NCBI GenBank assembly: GCA_964619125.1
Contig: CAZUCA010000020.1
Span: forward strand, 1-50,376
Source of the DNA: Owenweeksia sp964619125
GTDB taxonomy: Bacteria > Bacteroidota > Bacteroidia > Flavobacteriales > Schleiferiaceae
Length of the DNA stretch: 50,376 nt
Direction of reading: 5' to 3'
Part shown: positions 6,208 to 14,143 of the stretch, in pieces
How positions within the stretch are numbered: the first letter of the stretch is position 1
Layout of the letters: each line of letters begins with the position of its first letter
Notes under the pieces: generated by a model
Told to the model about the DNA's origin: nothing
What the model saw: only the letters and a program-made list of their open reading frames with translations
Databases searched by the model: none
Translations under genes and position numbers: made by a program

Positions 6208-7485
6208 TTATAATTCCAGGGCACGCTTCACGGCGTTTTCGCCATCCATCAGGAGTTCCTCAGGGTTTTCGAGGGCTTCTTTCACGGCTACCAAAAAGCC
6301 TACTGACTCACGGCCGTCAATTACGCGGTGGTCATAGCTCAGGGCTACGTACATAATGGGACGAACGTCAATTTTTCCGTCAATGGCCACCGGACGCTCC
6401 ACGATATTGTGCATACCGAGAATAGCGCTTTGGGGAGGGTTGATAATTGGGGTAGACAGCATCGATCCGAACACACCGCCATTGGTAATGGTAAAGGTGC
6501 CGCCGGTCATTTCATCAACGGTGATTTCACCATCGCGCACGCGGGTGGCGAGGCGCTTGATTTCCTTCTCCACGCCGGCAAAGCTGAGGTTTTCGGCGTT
6601 GCGCAGTACCGGTACCATCAGTCCCTTGGGTCCACTAACGGCAATGCTGATATCCTGGTAGTCAAAGGACACAAGGTTGTCGCCATCGATCATGGAGTTT
6701 ACCTGTGGGAACTGCTGCAGGGCACGAACCACTGCCTTGGTGAAGAATGACATAAAGCCGAGGCCCACCCCATGACGCTCCTTAAACTCTTCCTTGTACT
6801 TGGCACGCAGGTCAAAAATGGGCTTCATATCCACTTCGTTGAAAGTGGTGAGCATAGCGGTTTCATTCTTTACTGACACCAGGCGCTTGGCCAGTTTACG
6901 GCGTAGTGAGCTCATGCGCTTGCTTTCGCTGTGGCGCTGGGCTCCCGACCCCGAACCCATGGCTGCGGTAGCATTGAGGGCATCTTCCTTGGTAATGCGA
7001 CCGTCGCGACCACTGCCTTTAATTTGGGCAGGGTCGAGGTTTTTTTCGGTGATAATCTTATGGGCAGCCGGTGATGGAGTGCCGCTGGCATAGGTCTTAT
7101 TTTCTTCGCGCTGTGGAGACTGGGGCTTAGCCTCCTTATCGTCGGATTTCTTCTCCGCTTTTTCCTCCTTGTCGTCGCTCTCTTTTTTCTCTTCTTTTTT
7201 CTCTTCCTTCTTGTCAGAAGAGCCGCCGCCATCACCGTCGGGAGCCGAAGCATCGGTGTCGATGGTGCCGATTACCTGGCCCACTTCCACTGCTTCACCT
7301 TCTTCCACCTTGATGGAAATTACACCAGCTTCTTCAGCCGGTAAAGCCAGGGTAGCCTTGTCTGAATCGAGTTCAACAATTTCCTGGTCCTTCTCTACGT
7401 AGTCCCCGTCTGAAACTAACCAACCGGCTATTTCAACTTCGGAAACGGATTCACCGGGAGAGGGAACTTTAACTTCTACGCTCAT
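6208..7485 (-). CDS. odhB: 2-oxoglutarate dehydrogenase E2, dihydrolipoyllysine succinyltransferase
   Basis: A 425-residue E2 core subunit that passes the succinyl group from the E1-bound intermediate to CoA. Residues 1-77 form one lipoyl domain with the lipoylated Lys43 in ELDSDKATL. Residues 85-125 are a Lys/Glu/Asp-rich flexible linker. A peripheral-subunit-binding domain lies near 137-170 (SPAAHKIITEKNLDP, GSGRDGRITKEDAL). The catalytic acyltransferase domain fills the rest and ends with SYDHRVIDGRE, catalytic His386 and Asp390. The E2o motif and the odhA gene 14 bases upstream identify this as the TCA-cycle enzyme rather than a pyruvate or branched-chain E2. The linker is made of strongly charged runs instead of the common Ala/Pro-rich type. 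The E3 subunit is not in the window. Confidence 0.96.
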   Translation of the reverse strand: MSVEVKVPSPGESVSEVEIAGWLVSDGDYVEKDQEIVELDSDKATLALPAEEAGVISIKVEEGEAVEVGQVIGTIDTDASAPDGDGGGSSDKKEEKKEEKKESDDKEEKAEKKSDDKEAKPQSPQREENKTYASGTPSPAAHKIITEKNLDPAQIKGSGRDGRITKEDALNATAAMGSGSGAQRHSESKRMSSLRRKLAKRLVSVKNETAMLTTFNEVDMKPIFDLRAKYKEEFKERHGVGLGFMSFFTKAVVRALQQFPQVNSMIDGDNLVSFDYQDISIAVSGPKGLMVPVLRNAENLSFAGVEKEIKRLATRVRDGEITVDEMTGGTFTITNGGVFGSMLSTPIINPPQSAILGMHNIVERPVAIDGKIDVRPIMYVALSYDHRVIDGRESVGFLVAVKEALENPEELLMDGENAVKRALEL

Positions 7486-7499
7486 TTTAACTGTATGAT

Positions 7500-10262
7500 T
7501 TAGGCGTTTAAAATGTTTTCAATCAATTTTTTCTGGCGGCTGGCAAAAGCCTGGGCCGACCCGGGGGCGGTACTGGCACTGCTGGCAGGGGAGATGATCT
7601 CATCGATGGTTACCGGGAAGTTCATCTTCACAAAGTAGGCGGCCCCCATGTTGCGGGGCTCTTCCTGGGCCCAAACAATCTTTTCGGCATTGGGGTAGCT
7701 TTCCACCAGCTTTTTAATTTGCCCTTCGGCCAGCGGGTAGAGCTGCTCCAGCCTGATAATGGCCTTGTCTTTGGCGGCTTTGCCGTCTAACTCCTTGTCA
7801 ATATCGTAATAGAGCTTACCGCTCAGGAATACCAGGGTTTTCACCTTCTTCTTATCCTCAACACGAGGGTCATCCAAAAGCTCCTGGAAACGGCCTTCGG
7901 AAAGCTCCTCCATGGTAGACACCACCTTGGGGTGGCGCAGAAGGCTCTTAGGGGTCATCAGCGCCAACGGCTTACGGAAATTGCGATTCATCTGACGACG
8001 GATCAGGTGATAGAAGTTGGCCGGGGTAGTACAATTGGCCACCTGAATATTGTACTGGGCACATTGCTGTAACCAGCGTTCGAGGCGGGCACTGGAGTGC
8101 TCTGCTCCCTGGCCTTCATATCCATGGGGTAGATACAATACCAGACCGTTCTGTACCTTCCATTTGTCTTCGGCAGCGGTGATAAACTGGTCTACCAGAA
8201 TCTGGGCACCGTTAAAGAAGTCGCCAAATTGCGCTTCCCAAACTACCAGGGTTTCCGGTGAAGCCATAGCATAGCCATAATCGAAACCCATTACCCCGTA
8301 CTCAGAGAGCAGGGAGTTGTAAATGGCAAAGCGGCCTTCGCGGTCGTCAATATTATTGAGCAGGGTGTACTCCTCTTCAGAATCTTCCACCTTAATTACG
8401 GCGTGGCGATGCGAAAAGGTACCGCGCTCACTATCCTCACCACTGATGCGCACATTGAAACCTTCCTTGATCAGCGAGCCGTAAGCCAGCAATTCGGCCA
8501 TGCCCCAGTCCAGGCTGTTTTTTTCATCCACCATTTCCCAGCGCTGCTTCATCAGGCGTTTTACCTTGTTGAAGAACTTTTTGTCTTCCGGCAGGGTGGT
8601 GATGGTTCTGGCAATTTCGCGCAACTCTTCTTTGTCAAAGGAGGTGTCGATGGACTCTTCGAAGTCCTGGGGACCGGCCACCGTGTATTCTTTCCACTCG
8701 TCGTCCATAAAGCGGGTAATCTTGTTCTTCTCCAGCTTTTTGGATTCGTCAAACTTCATTTCCAGCATTTGGCGGAAATCCTTCTCCAGGGCGTCCACAA
8801 AGCTGTCGTCAATTACACCTTCTTTCTTGAGCTTGTCGCTATAGATTTTCTTCGGGTTGGGATGCTTGCTTATCTCCTTGTAGAGGAGCGGCTGGGTAAA
8901 ACGGGGCTCATCACCTTCGTTGTGGCCGTATTTGCGGTAGCATAGCAGGTCAATAAAAATATCGCGGTGGTAGCGTTGACGATATTCCATGGCAAACTCC
9001 ATAGCGTGGATCACCGCCTCTACGTCGTCGCCGTTTACGTGCAGTACCGGTGCCAGAATAACCTTAGCCACATCCGTGCAGTAAGTACTTGAACGGGCGT
9101 CGAGGTAGTTGGTGGTAAAGCCCACCTGGTTATTGATTACAATGTGCACGGTGCCCCCGGTACGATAGCCCTCAAGGCGTTCCATCTGTGCCACCTCGTA
9201 CACAATGCCCTGGGCGGCAATAGCGGCGTCGCCGTGAATGAGAACGGGCATTACACAACCCTCATTCTTTTCGTAGTCGTTATTGATTTTGGCCCTGGCA
9301 ATACCCTCCACCACAGCGTCTACCGCCTCCAGGTGAGAGGGGTTGGGCGACAGGTTGAGTTTTATGGTGGTACCATCTTCCAGCTCTTTGGTGCTGGAGT
9401 AGCCCAGGTGGTATTTTACATCACCGTCAAATTCATCTTCGTCAAACTCCTTGCCTTCAAATTCGCTGAAAATGTCGCGTTGAGTTTTGCCGAAAATGTT
9501 TGACAATACGTTGAGGCGGCCACGGTGGGCCATTCCTACTACAAACTCCTTCACTCCCAGGCGGGCGGCTTTTTTAATGCCGATATCCATGGCCGGAATG
9601 AGTGACTCCGCCCCTTCGATGGAGAAGCGCTTTTGACCGACAAATTTGGTGTTGAGGAAGTTCTCGAAGGCTACCGCCTCATTGAGCTTGCTCAGGATTT
9701 GTTTTTTCTGCTCGTCGCTGTACTGGGGTTGATTGTTGTTTTTGCCGAGTCGCTGCTTGATCCAGCTGATTTTTTCGGGATCACGGATGTACATAAATTC
9801 CACCCCGATGCTCTTGCAGTAAATCTCCTGCAGGGTATCGATAATGGTTTGCAGCGATTGGGATTTTTCAAAACCAATTTCGCGGGCGGCCTGAAAAGGG
9901 GAGTTAAGATCTTTTTCGCTCAGGCCGTAGTTGGCCAGGTCGAGGGTGGGTGAATACTTCCGACGGGCTCGTACCGGGTTGGTTTCGGTGAAGAGGTGCC
10001 CCCGAATGCGGTAGTCTTCGATAAGCTCCAGCACCTGGAACTCCTTGGTTATCTCTTCTACAATTTCATCGTGGCTAAGGGCCAGTGCGGCAGCTTTCCC
10101 GTTGGCCTCGGGGTCATCGGCATATTCTTCTAACGCAAAATCGTAACCTTGAAAAAAAGCACGCCAGCTTGGCTCTACGCTGTCGGGGTGCTTTAAGTAT
10201 TTTTGGTATAAGTCGTCAACAAATGTTGTGTGTACTCCTCCCAGGAAGGAAAATCTATCCAT
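7500..10262 (-). CDS. odhA: 2-oxoglutarate dehydrogenase E1 component
   Basis: A thiamine-diphosphate-dependent decarboxylase of 920 residues, the usual length for OdhA/SucA. It converts 2-oxoglutarate to a succinyl-dihydrolipoyl intermediate on OdhB. The N-terminus (MDRFSFLGG, then VEPSWRAFFQGYD) is the E2-binding segment. Family signatures include MAHRGRLNVL, HGDAAIAAQGIVYE, NNQVGFTT, CYRKYGHNEGDEPRFTQP and the C-terminal YEGQGAEHSSARLERWLQ. The start at 10262 was chosen at MDRFSF; the longer frame from 10292 adds ten residues encoded almost up to the -7 box TAATTTTG (10301-10294). It forms an operon with odhB and ends at the 6153-6179 terminator. Confidence 0.97.
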   Translation of the reverse strand: MDRFSFLGGVHTTFVDDLYQKYLKHPDSVEPSWRAFFQGYDFALEEYADDPEANGKAAALALSHDEIVEEITKEFQVLELIEDYRIRGHLFTETNPVRARRKYSPTLDLANYGLSEKDLNSPFQAAREIGFEKSQSLQTIIDTLQEIYCKSIGVEFMYIRDPEKISWIKQRLGKNNNQPQYSDEQKKQILSKLNEAVAFENFLNTKFVGQKRFSIEGAESLIPAMDIGIKKAARLGVKEFVVGMAHRGRLNVLSNIFGKTQRDIFSEFEGKEFDEDEFDGDVKYHLGYSSTKELEDGTTIKLNLSPNPSHLEAVDAVVEGIARAKINNDYEKNEGCVMPVLIHGDAAIAAQGIVYEVAQMERLEGYRTGGTVHIVINNQVGFTTNYLDARSSTYCTDVAKVILAPVLHVNGDDVEAVIHAMEFAMEYRQRYHRDIFIDLLCYRKYGHNEGDEPRFTQPLLYKEISKHPNPKKIYSDKLKKEGVIDDSFVDALEKDFRQMLEMKFDESKKLEKNKITRFMDDEWKEYTVAGPQDFEESIDTSFDKEELREIARTITTLPEDKKFFNKVKRLMKQRWEMVDEKNSLDWGMAELLAYGSLIKEGFNVRISGEDSERGTFSHRHAVIKVEDSEEEYTLLNNIDDREGRFAIYNSLLSEYGVMGFDYGYAMASPETLVVWEAQFGDFFNGAQILVDQFITAAEDKWKVQNGLVLYLPHGYEGQGAEHSSARLERWLQQCAQYNIQVANCTTPANFYHLIRRQMNRNFRKPLALMTPKSLLRHPKVVSTMEELSEGRFQELLDDPRVEDKKKVKTLVFLSGKLYYDIDKELDGKAAKDKAIIRLEQLYPLAEGQIKKLVESYPNAEKIVWAQEEPRNMGAAYFVKMNFPVTIDEIISPASSASTAPGSAQAFASRQKKLIENILNA

Positions 10263-10293
10263 GATTTTTAAATCAGCCAAATGAATTTGCACG

Positions 10294-10301
10294 CAAAATT
10301 A
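10294..10301 (-). promoter_or_regulatory. -7 promoter box for odhA-odhB
   Basis: TAATTTTG matches TAnnTTTG and lies 31 bases before the odhA ATG. No clear -33 TTTG is seen at the expected distance. Confidence 0.45.
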
Positions 10302-10371
10302 ATACTTTCTAAAGAGAGCGTAGCAGCTATATCATTCTTCTTTAAGTCTCCATTTGCAAACCTCACTTTAA

Positions 10372-10379
10372 TACCTTTG
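10372..10379 (+). promoter_or_regulatory. -7 promoter box for the 10396 barrel protein
   Basis: TACCTTTG fits TAnnTTTG exactly and lies 16 bases before the ATG at 10396. A TTTG at 10353-10356 is upstream, but the 15-base spacing is shorter than the usual 19-22. Confidence 0.5.
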
Positions 10380-10395
10380 TTTAACAACTTGCGTT

Positions 10396-11076
10396 ATGCT
10401 AAATATGAAGGACCTCATTACCACTCTGATACTGGCGTTATTGACCATGGGCACGCTTTCGGCCCAGGTAAATGACCGGTTTGAAGAAAAAAGGAAAAGC
10501 GCCCCAGCCGATACAAGTAGTACCGAAGTTCCTGCAAAAGCCCCGGCGGAGCAGGTAGTAAAATCTTCAGGAAAGGAAGTAAAGCCCGATAATATCTGGG
10601 ATAAGATGGTGTTTGGTGGAGACCTGAGCCTGAGCTTTGGCAGTTACACCGCCGTTTACGTGGCCCCTACCGTTGGCTATCGATTCAGTGATAAACTGGT
10701 GGCCGGCCCCGGTTTTATTTACCAGTATTTTCGTTGGAACCAGGTTTATGATCCTTTTACGAATAGTCTGCGCAATGTTGATGACTACGGTAACGAGATA
10801 TATGGCCCTAAGCTCTTTGTCAATTATGCCCTGGCTGAGAGTATTTACCTGGGAAGCCAGTTTGAGTATCTCAATCACGATTACTATACCTACCAGGGTG
10901 GTGCCCCCCCTAATAAAGAAAACCGCTGGACTTCGGTGCTTTTTCTAGAGGCTGGTCTGCGAAGCTCCATTGGGCAAAAGGGGTTTGCCGTGGTGGGCCT
11001 GCGTTACAATCTGCTGCATGATTTTACCTCGCCCTACAGCAGTGCCTGGTTTCCGGTGATTGGCTTTTTCTTTTAA
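10396..11076 (+). CDS. Outer-membrane beta-barrel protein, unknown function
   Basis: The 226-residue protein has a signal peptide (hydrophobic residues 6-20, cleavage after LSAQ) and a charged, low-complexity linker to about residue 65. The rest is an alternating aromatic/polar pattern typical of a small barrel: GDLSLSFGSYTAVYVAPTVG, then YRFSDKLVAGPGFIYQYF, ending in the terminal Phe motif VIGFFF expected for outer-membrane insertion. ATG codons at 10396 and 10405 are both possible; the first fits the nearby -7 box. Its 3' end overlaps the convergent mscS gene by four bases. No function can be assigned beyond the barrel fold. Confidence 0.8.
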   Translation: MLNMKDLITTLILALLTMGTLSAQVNDRFEEKRKSAPADTSSTEVPAKAPAEQVVKSSGKEVKPDNIWDKMVFGGDLSLSFGSYTAVYVAPTVGYRFSDKLVAGPGFIYQYFRWNQVYDPFTNSLRNVDDYGNEIYGPKLFVNYALAESIYLGSQFEYLNHDYYTYQGGAPPNKENRWTSVLFLEAGLRSSIGQKGFAVVGLRYNLLHDFTSPYSSAWFPVIGFFF

Positions 11077-11957
11077 CCGTTGGCGTCTACCAGGCGGATT
11101 GGGAAGCCCTGTCCCTTATAGTGTTTCAGTTCCACAATATCGGCCGGCAAGGCAATGTTATTGTCAATCATGGCCTGCAGAACTTTCAGCATAACCTCAC
11201 TTTTAATTTCAGCGGGACTGCGTTTGTAGTCAAAGGTTTCGAGCCAGAAGTAACTGCGGATGTTCACTGTGCTGGTGGCGAACTCCTCAATTTGCACCAG
11301 GGGTTTATAACTACCTTCCTTCAGCACTCGTTCCTGGTTTAAAATGGTGTTGTAAATCACTTGCTGGGCTTCGGCCACATGTACGTCGTAGTCAATTCCG
11401 ATGACAAAATCGAGACGTAGCAGACCGTCGCGGGTGTAGTTGATCACTTCCTCCTTAATCACATTGTTATTGGGGATGTACACGTCCTTGCCATCGAAGG
11501 TTTTGATGTGGGTATTGCGCAGGTTCAGGGCCTTTACCTTGCCCTTGGCTGAGCCTACCTCAATGGTATCACCCACATTAAAAGGGCGGTTAAAGGCGAG
11601 AATGATCCCCGCCAGAAAATTAGCACCGATATCCTGAAATGCCAGGCCGATGATCAGGGCTCCCACGCCCGCTCCGGCCAACAGCCCCCCGGCTATGGCG
11701 GTAAGACCCATTATATGGAAAGCCAATAAGATGCCCAGCAGCGTAAGCGCAAAGCGAAGGATGCGGGAAATAAAGCCACTTAGTAAAGGGTCGGCCATGC
11801 GCTTCATTACCCGGCGGCGAAAGATGGCGGATAACCAGCGGGCAATAATAAAGGCCAGTACGATTACAATCAGGCCGGTAAGAATGCCGGGAAGGTGCTC
11901 GAGGAAACTATGCCATTTTTCGCGCAGGCTGGCGGCGATGGTTTCAGTAAGGTTCAT
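11073..11957 (-). CDS. MscS-family small-conductance mechanosensitive channel
   Basis: A 294-residue inner-membrane channel that opens under membrane tension to release solutes on osmotic downshock. Three transmembrane segments occupy about residues 20-120. The pore-lining TM3 shows the Gly/Ala pattern AGAGVGALIIGLAFQDIGAN, followed by the conserved NRPFNVGDTIEV and the cytoplasmic beta domain (KTFDGKDVYIPNNNVI). The length is close to E. coli MscS (286). It lies 49 bases after the 109-residue gene and could be the last gene of the envelope operon starting at 19102. Confidence 0.93.
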   Translation of the reverse strand: MNLTETIAASLREKWHSFLEHLPGILTGLIVIVLAFIIARWLSAIFRRRVMKRMADPLLSGFISRILRFALTLLGILLAFHIMGLTAIAGGLLAGAGVGALIIGLAFQDIGANFLAGIILAFNRPFNVGDTIEVGSAKGKVKALNLRNTHIKTFDGKDVYIPNNNVIKEEVINYTRDGLLRLDFVIGIDYDVHVAEAQQVIYNTILNQERVLKEGSYKPLVQIEEFATSTVNIRSYFWLETFDYKRSPAEIKSEVMLKVLQAMIDNNIALPADIVELKHYKGQGFPIRLVDANG

Positions 11958-12006
11958 GCTTCTTAAAACTAAGGTGAACCCGAAAAAGTTGATCAGTGGA
12001 TTTTTG

Positions 12007-12336
12007 TCAACCCCCTGACAGTTGGCTGCGCAGGATGACCTTGGTGGCTTCGCGCTTTAAAACTGCTAAGGTAAGGGCCTGCCAGGGGTCCGTCGCCTGC
12101 ATGGATTTTTCATATTCCCCTTCGGCCAAATCGATGCGGTAAAGTACATGGGAAAGATTGGCTGCTTGCGCCAAGTTGTATAGGGCAGCCATGATCTGTT
12201 CTGCCCAGTTATTACCGTCGAGCTCTATTTCAAAGTCTTTTTCGAGTTGTCGCTGCAACTTGAGCCGTAGCAGCGCATGTGAAGTATCGGGGAGCAACAG
12301 TTCCCGCCAGGCTATTTCTCCCTTTTGATCAGCCAT
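12007..12336 (-). CDS. Conserved-looking hypothetical protein, 109 aa
   Basis: A small soluble protein with no signal peptide or membrane segment. Its ATG lies 25 bases inside the 3' end of the prenyl diphosphate synthase gene, so the two are probably translationally coupled. The sequence is mostly helical (QRQLEKDFEIELDG, NWAEQIMAALYNLAQAANL, WQALTLAVLKREATKVILRSQ). The tight overlap and operon position argue that it is real. I do not recognise the family. A role linked to the upstream enzyme is only a guess from position. Confidence 0.65.
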   Translation of the reverse strand: MADQKGEIAWRELLLPDTSHALLRLKLQRQLEKDFEIELDGNNWAEQIMAALYNLAQAANLSHVLYRIDLAEGEYEKSMQATDPWQALTLAVLKREATKVILRSQLSGG

Positions 12337-13277
12337 TCAGCAAACTGTGCTAGTTCGAGCTTGATCCCCGCCTCTCCTTCAACTTTTTGGAGATGGTCAA
12401 GGGCGGCTCGGTAATAGGCATCCATCTTTTCTTCTGCATAGCTGCGAGCACCCGTATCCTGCATTAGCTGACGAATTTGCTGCACCTTGTCATCGTCGGA
12501 AGAGTATTGCTTCGTCAGTAGCTCTCTTTGAGCCTCATCAGCCTCGTTGAGGGTGTGCAGGTACAAAATGGTCTTCTTGTCGTTCAGGATATCACCACCT
12601 GGTATTTTCCCGAATTTCTCCGGGTCGCCAAAGGCATCGAGCAGGTCATCCTGAATCTGGAAAGCCACCCCGATATTGACCCCGAATTCGTAGAGGTGGT
12701 TAGCGGTTTCGTGGCTGGCTCCGCCAATAAGCGCGCCAATTTTCATCGCGCCACCCAGTAACACTGAGGTTTTAAGGCGGATCATTTCCAGATAATCATC
12801 CTCGCTAACCTCCTGGCTGCTTTCGTAATTGAGGTCATACTGCTGGCCTTCACACACCTCCAGGGCGGTTTGGGAAAAAACCTGCAGCACCGGCGAAAGC
12901 ACTTCCGGCTTTACCGTGCTGATGTATTGATAAGATTTCACCAGCATGGCATCACCCGAGAGGATGGCAATATTATTATTCCACTTTTTATGCACCGTGG
13001 GCTTACCGCGGCGTAGACTGGCCTCATCCATGATGTCGTCATGAAGGAGGGTGAAGTTGTGAAACACCTCTATACCGAGGGAGGGAAGCATGGCATCCTC
13101 CAGGGCACCGCCAACCATTTCGCAGGCCGCCAGGCAAAGGGCGGGGCGCAGGCGTTTTCCGCCCAAACCCAAAATGTAGGCCATTGGCTCATAAAGCTCG
13201 GCTGGCTCCAGGTCGAAATCCTGCCGGGCAATGGTGTTTTCAATTTGCCGGAGGTAATGGTTGATTTTGTCCATCAA
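12312..13277 (-). CDS. Polyprenyl diphosphate synthase (short-chain trans type, FPP/GGPP synthase-like)
   Basis: A 321-residue all-helical enzyme that condenses isopentenyl diphosphate with allylic diphosphates. Both aspartate-rich motifs are intact: DDIMD (residues 80-84) followed by LRRGKPTVH, and DDLLD (210-214, FQIQDDLLDAFGD). GGKRLRP (39-45) binds isopentenyl diphosphate. A bulky Phe75 five residues before the first motif suggests a short-chain product such as FPP or GGPP. The two consecutive ATG codons at 13277 and 13274 are equivalent. The gene follows rmlA after two bases and overlaps the next gene, so it is in an operon. Confidence 0.93.
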   Translation of the reverse strand: MMDKINHYLRQIENTIARQDFDLEPAELYEPMAYILGLGGKRLRPALCLAACEMVGGALEDAMLPSLGIEVFHNFTLLHDDIMDEASLRRGKPTVHKKWNNNIAILSGDAMLVKSYQYISTVKPEVLSPVLQVFSQTALEVCEGQQYDLNYESSQEVSEDDYLEMIRLKTSVLLGGAMKIGALIGGASHETANHLYEFGVNIGVAFQIQDDLLDAFGDPEKFGKIPGGDILNDKKTILYLHTLNEADEAQRELLTKQYSSDDDKVQQIRQLMQDTGARSYAEEKMDAYYRAALDHLQKVEGEAGIKLELAQFAEWLIKREK

Positions 13278-13279
13278 AA

Positions 13280-14143
13280 TTACTCTTCGAGCAGGCGCAA
13301 CAAATATTCACCGTAACCGCTCTTGCGGAGGGGTTCGGCAATGTTGCGCAGCTGGTCATCATCAATAAATCCTTGTTGATAGGCCACTTCTTCAATGCAG
13401 CCCACCTTTAAGCCCTGGCGCTCTTCAATAACCTGCACAAACTGTCCGGCCTGCATCAGGCTGGGAAAGGTGCCGGTATCGAGCCAGGCCGTACCGCGGT
13501 CGAGAATACCCACTTTTAACTCCTCGCGGCGCAGGTACTCGCGGTTTACATCGGTAATTTCATATTCTCCCCGGGCTGATGGCTCAAGGTTTTTGGCAAT
13601 TTCCACCACCTGGTTATCATAAAAGTAAAGACCCGGTACCGCATAGCGCGACTTGGGCTTAGAGGGTTTCTCTTCAATACTTATTGCCTTCAGGTTTTTG
13701 TCAAATTGCACTACCCCGTAGCGTTCGGGGTCATTTACCTGGTACGCAAAAACAATTCCTCCCTGCGGGTTGCGGCTTTCCTGGAGGAGGCTGCCCATTT
13801 CGGTGCCGTAAAAAATGTTGTCACCCAATACCAGCGCTACACTGTCGTCACCAATAAAGTCAGCCCCCAGCACAAAGGCCTGGGCCAGTCCGTTGGGTTC
13901 CTCTTGCACCGTATAGCTGAAGTTGCAGCCGATGCGCTTACCATCGCCAAGCAGCTTCCTGAAAAGGGGCATGTCATGGGGTGTACTGATAATAAGGATG
14001 TCCCTAATACCCGCCTGCATCAGGGTACTGAGCGGATAATAGATCATCGGTTTGTCATAAACCGGCATCAGTTGTTTACTTACGGCGAGGGTCAGGGGAT
14101 GGAGCCTGGTGCCGGATCCACCGGCCAGGATAATTCCTTTCAT
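13280..14143 (-). CDS. rmlA: Glucose-1-phosphate thymidylyltransferase (RmlA)
   Basis: This 287-residue nucleotidyltransferase makes dTDP-glucose from dTTP and glucose-1-phosphate, the first step to dTDP-rhamnose and related deoxysugars. The N-terminal nucleotide-binding loop GGSGTRLHPLT (8-18) and KQLMPVYDKPMIYYPL are diagnostic of RmlA rather than GalU or GlmU. GDNIFYG (about 108-114) holds the Mg-binding Asp, and EYEITDVNREYL and TGTFPSLMQA complete the family pattern. The start overlaps the upstream RND gene's stop (ATGA type). The other dTDP-rhamnose genes (rmlB, C, D) are not adjacent, which is unusual. Confidence 0.95.
   Translation of the reverse strand: MKGIILAGGSGTRLHPLTLAVSKQLMPVYDKPMIYYPLSTLMQAGIRDILIISTPHDMPLFRKLLGDGKRIGCNFSYTVQEEPNGLAQAFVLGADFIGDDSVALVLGDNIFYGTEMGSLLQESRNPQGGIVFAYQVNDPERYGVVQFDKNLKAISIEEKPSKPKSRYAVPGLYFYDNQVVEIAKNLEPSARGEYEITDVNREYLRREELKVGILDRGTAWLDTGTFPSLMQAGQFVQVIEERQGLKVGCIEEVAYQQGFIDDDQLRNIAEPLRKSGYGEYLLRLLEE

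Noticed and set aside
5956..6213. 85-codon plus-strand frame between tatD and odhB
   Set aside because: It crosses an inverted repeat and the odhB terminator and ends inside odhB.
13280..14143. Start of a dTDP-rhamnose operon
   Set aside because: No rmlB, rmlC or rmlD is adjacent; neighbours are a transporter and a prenyl synthase.
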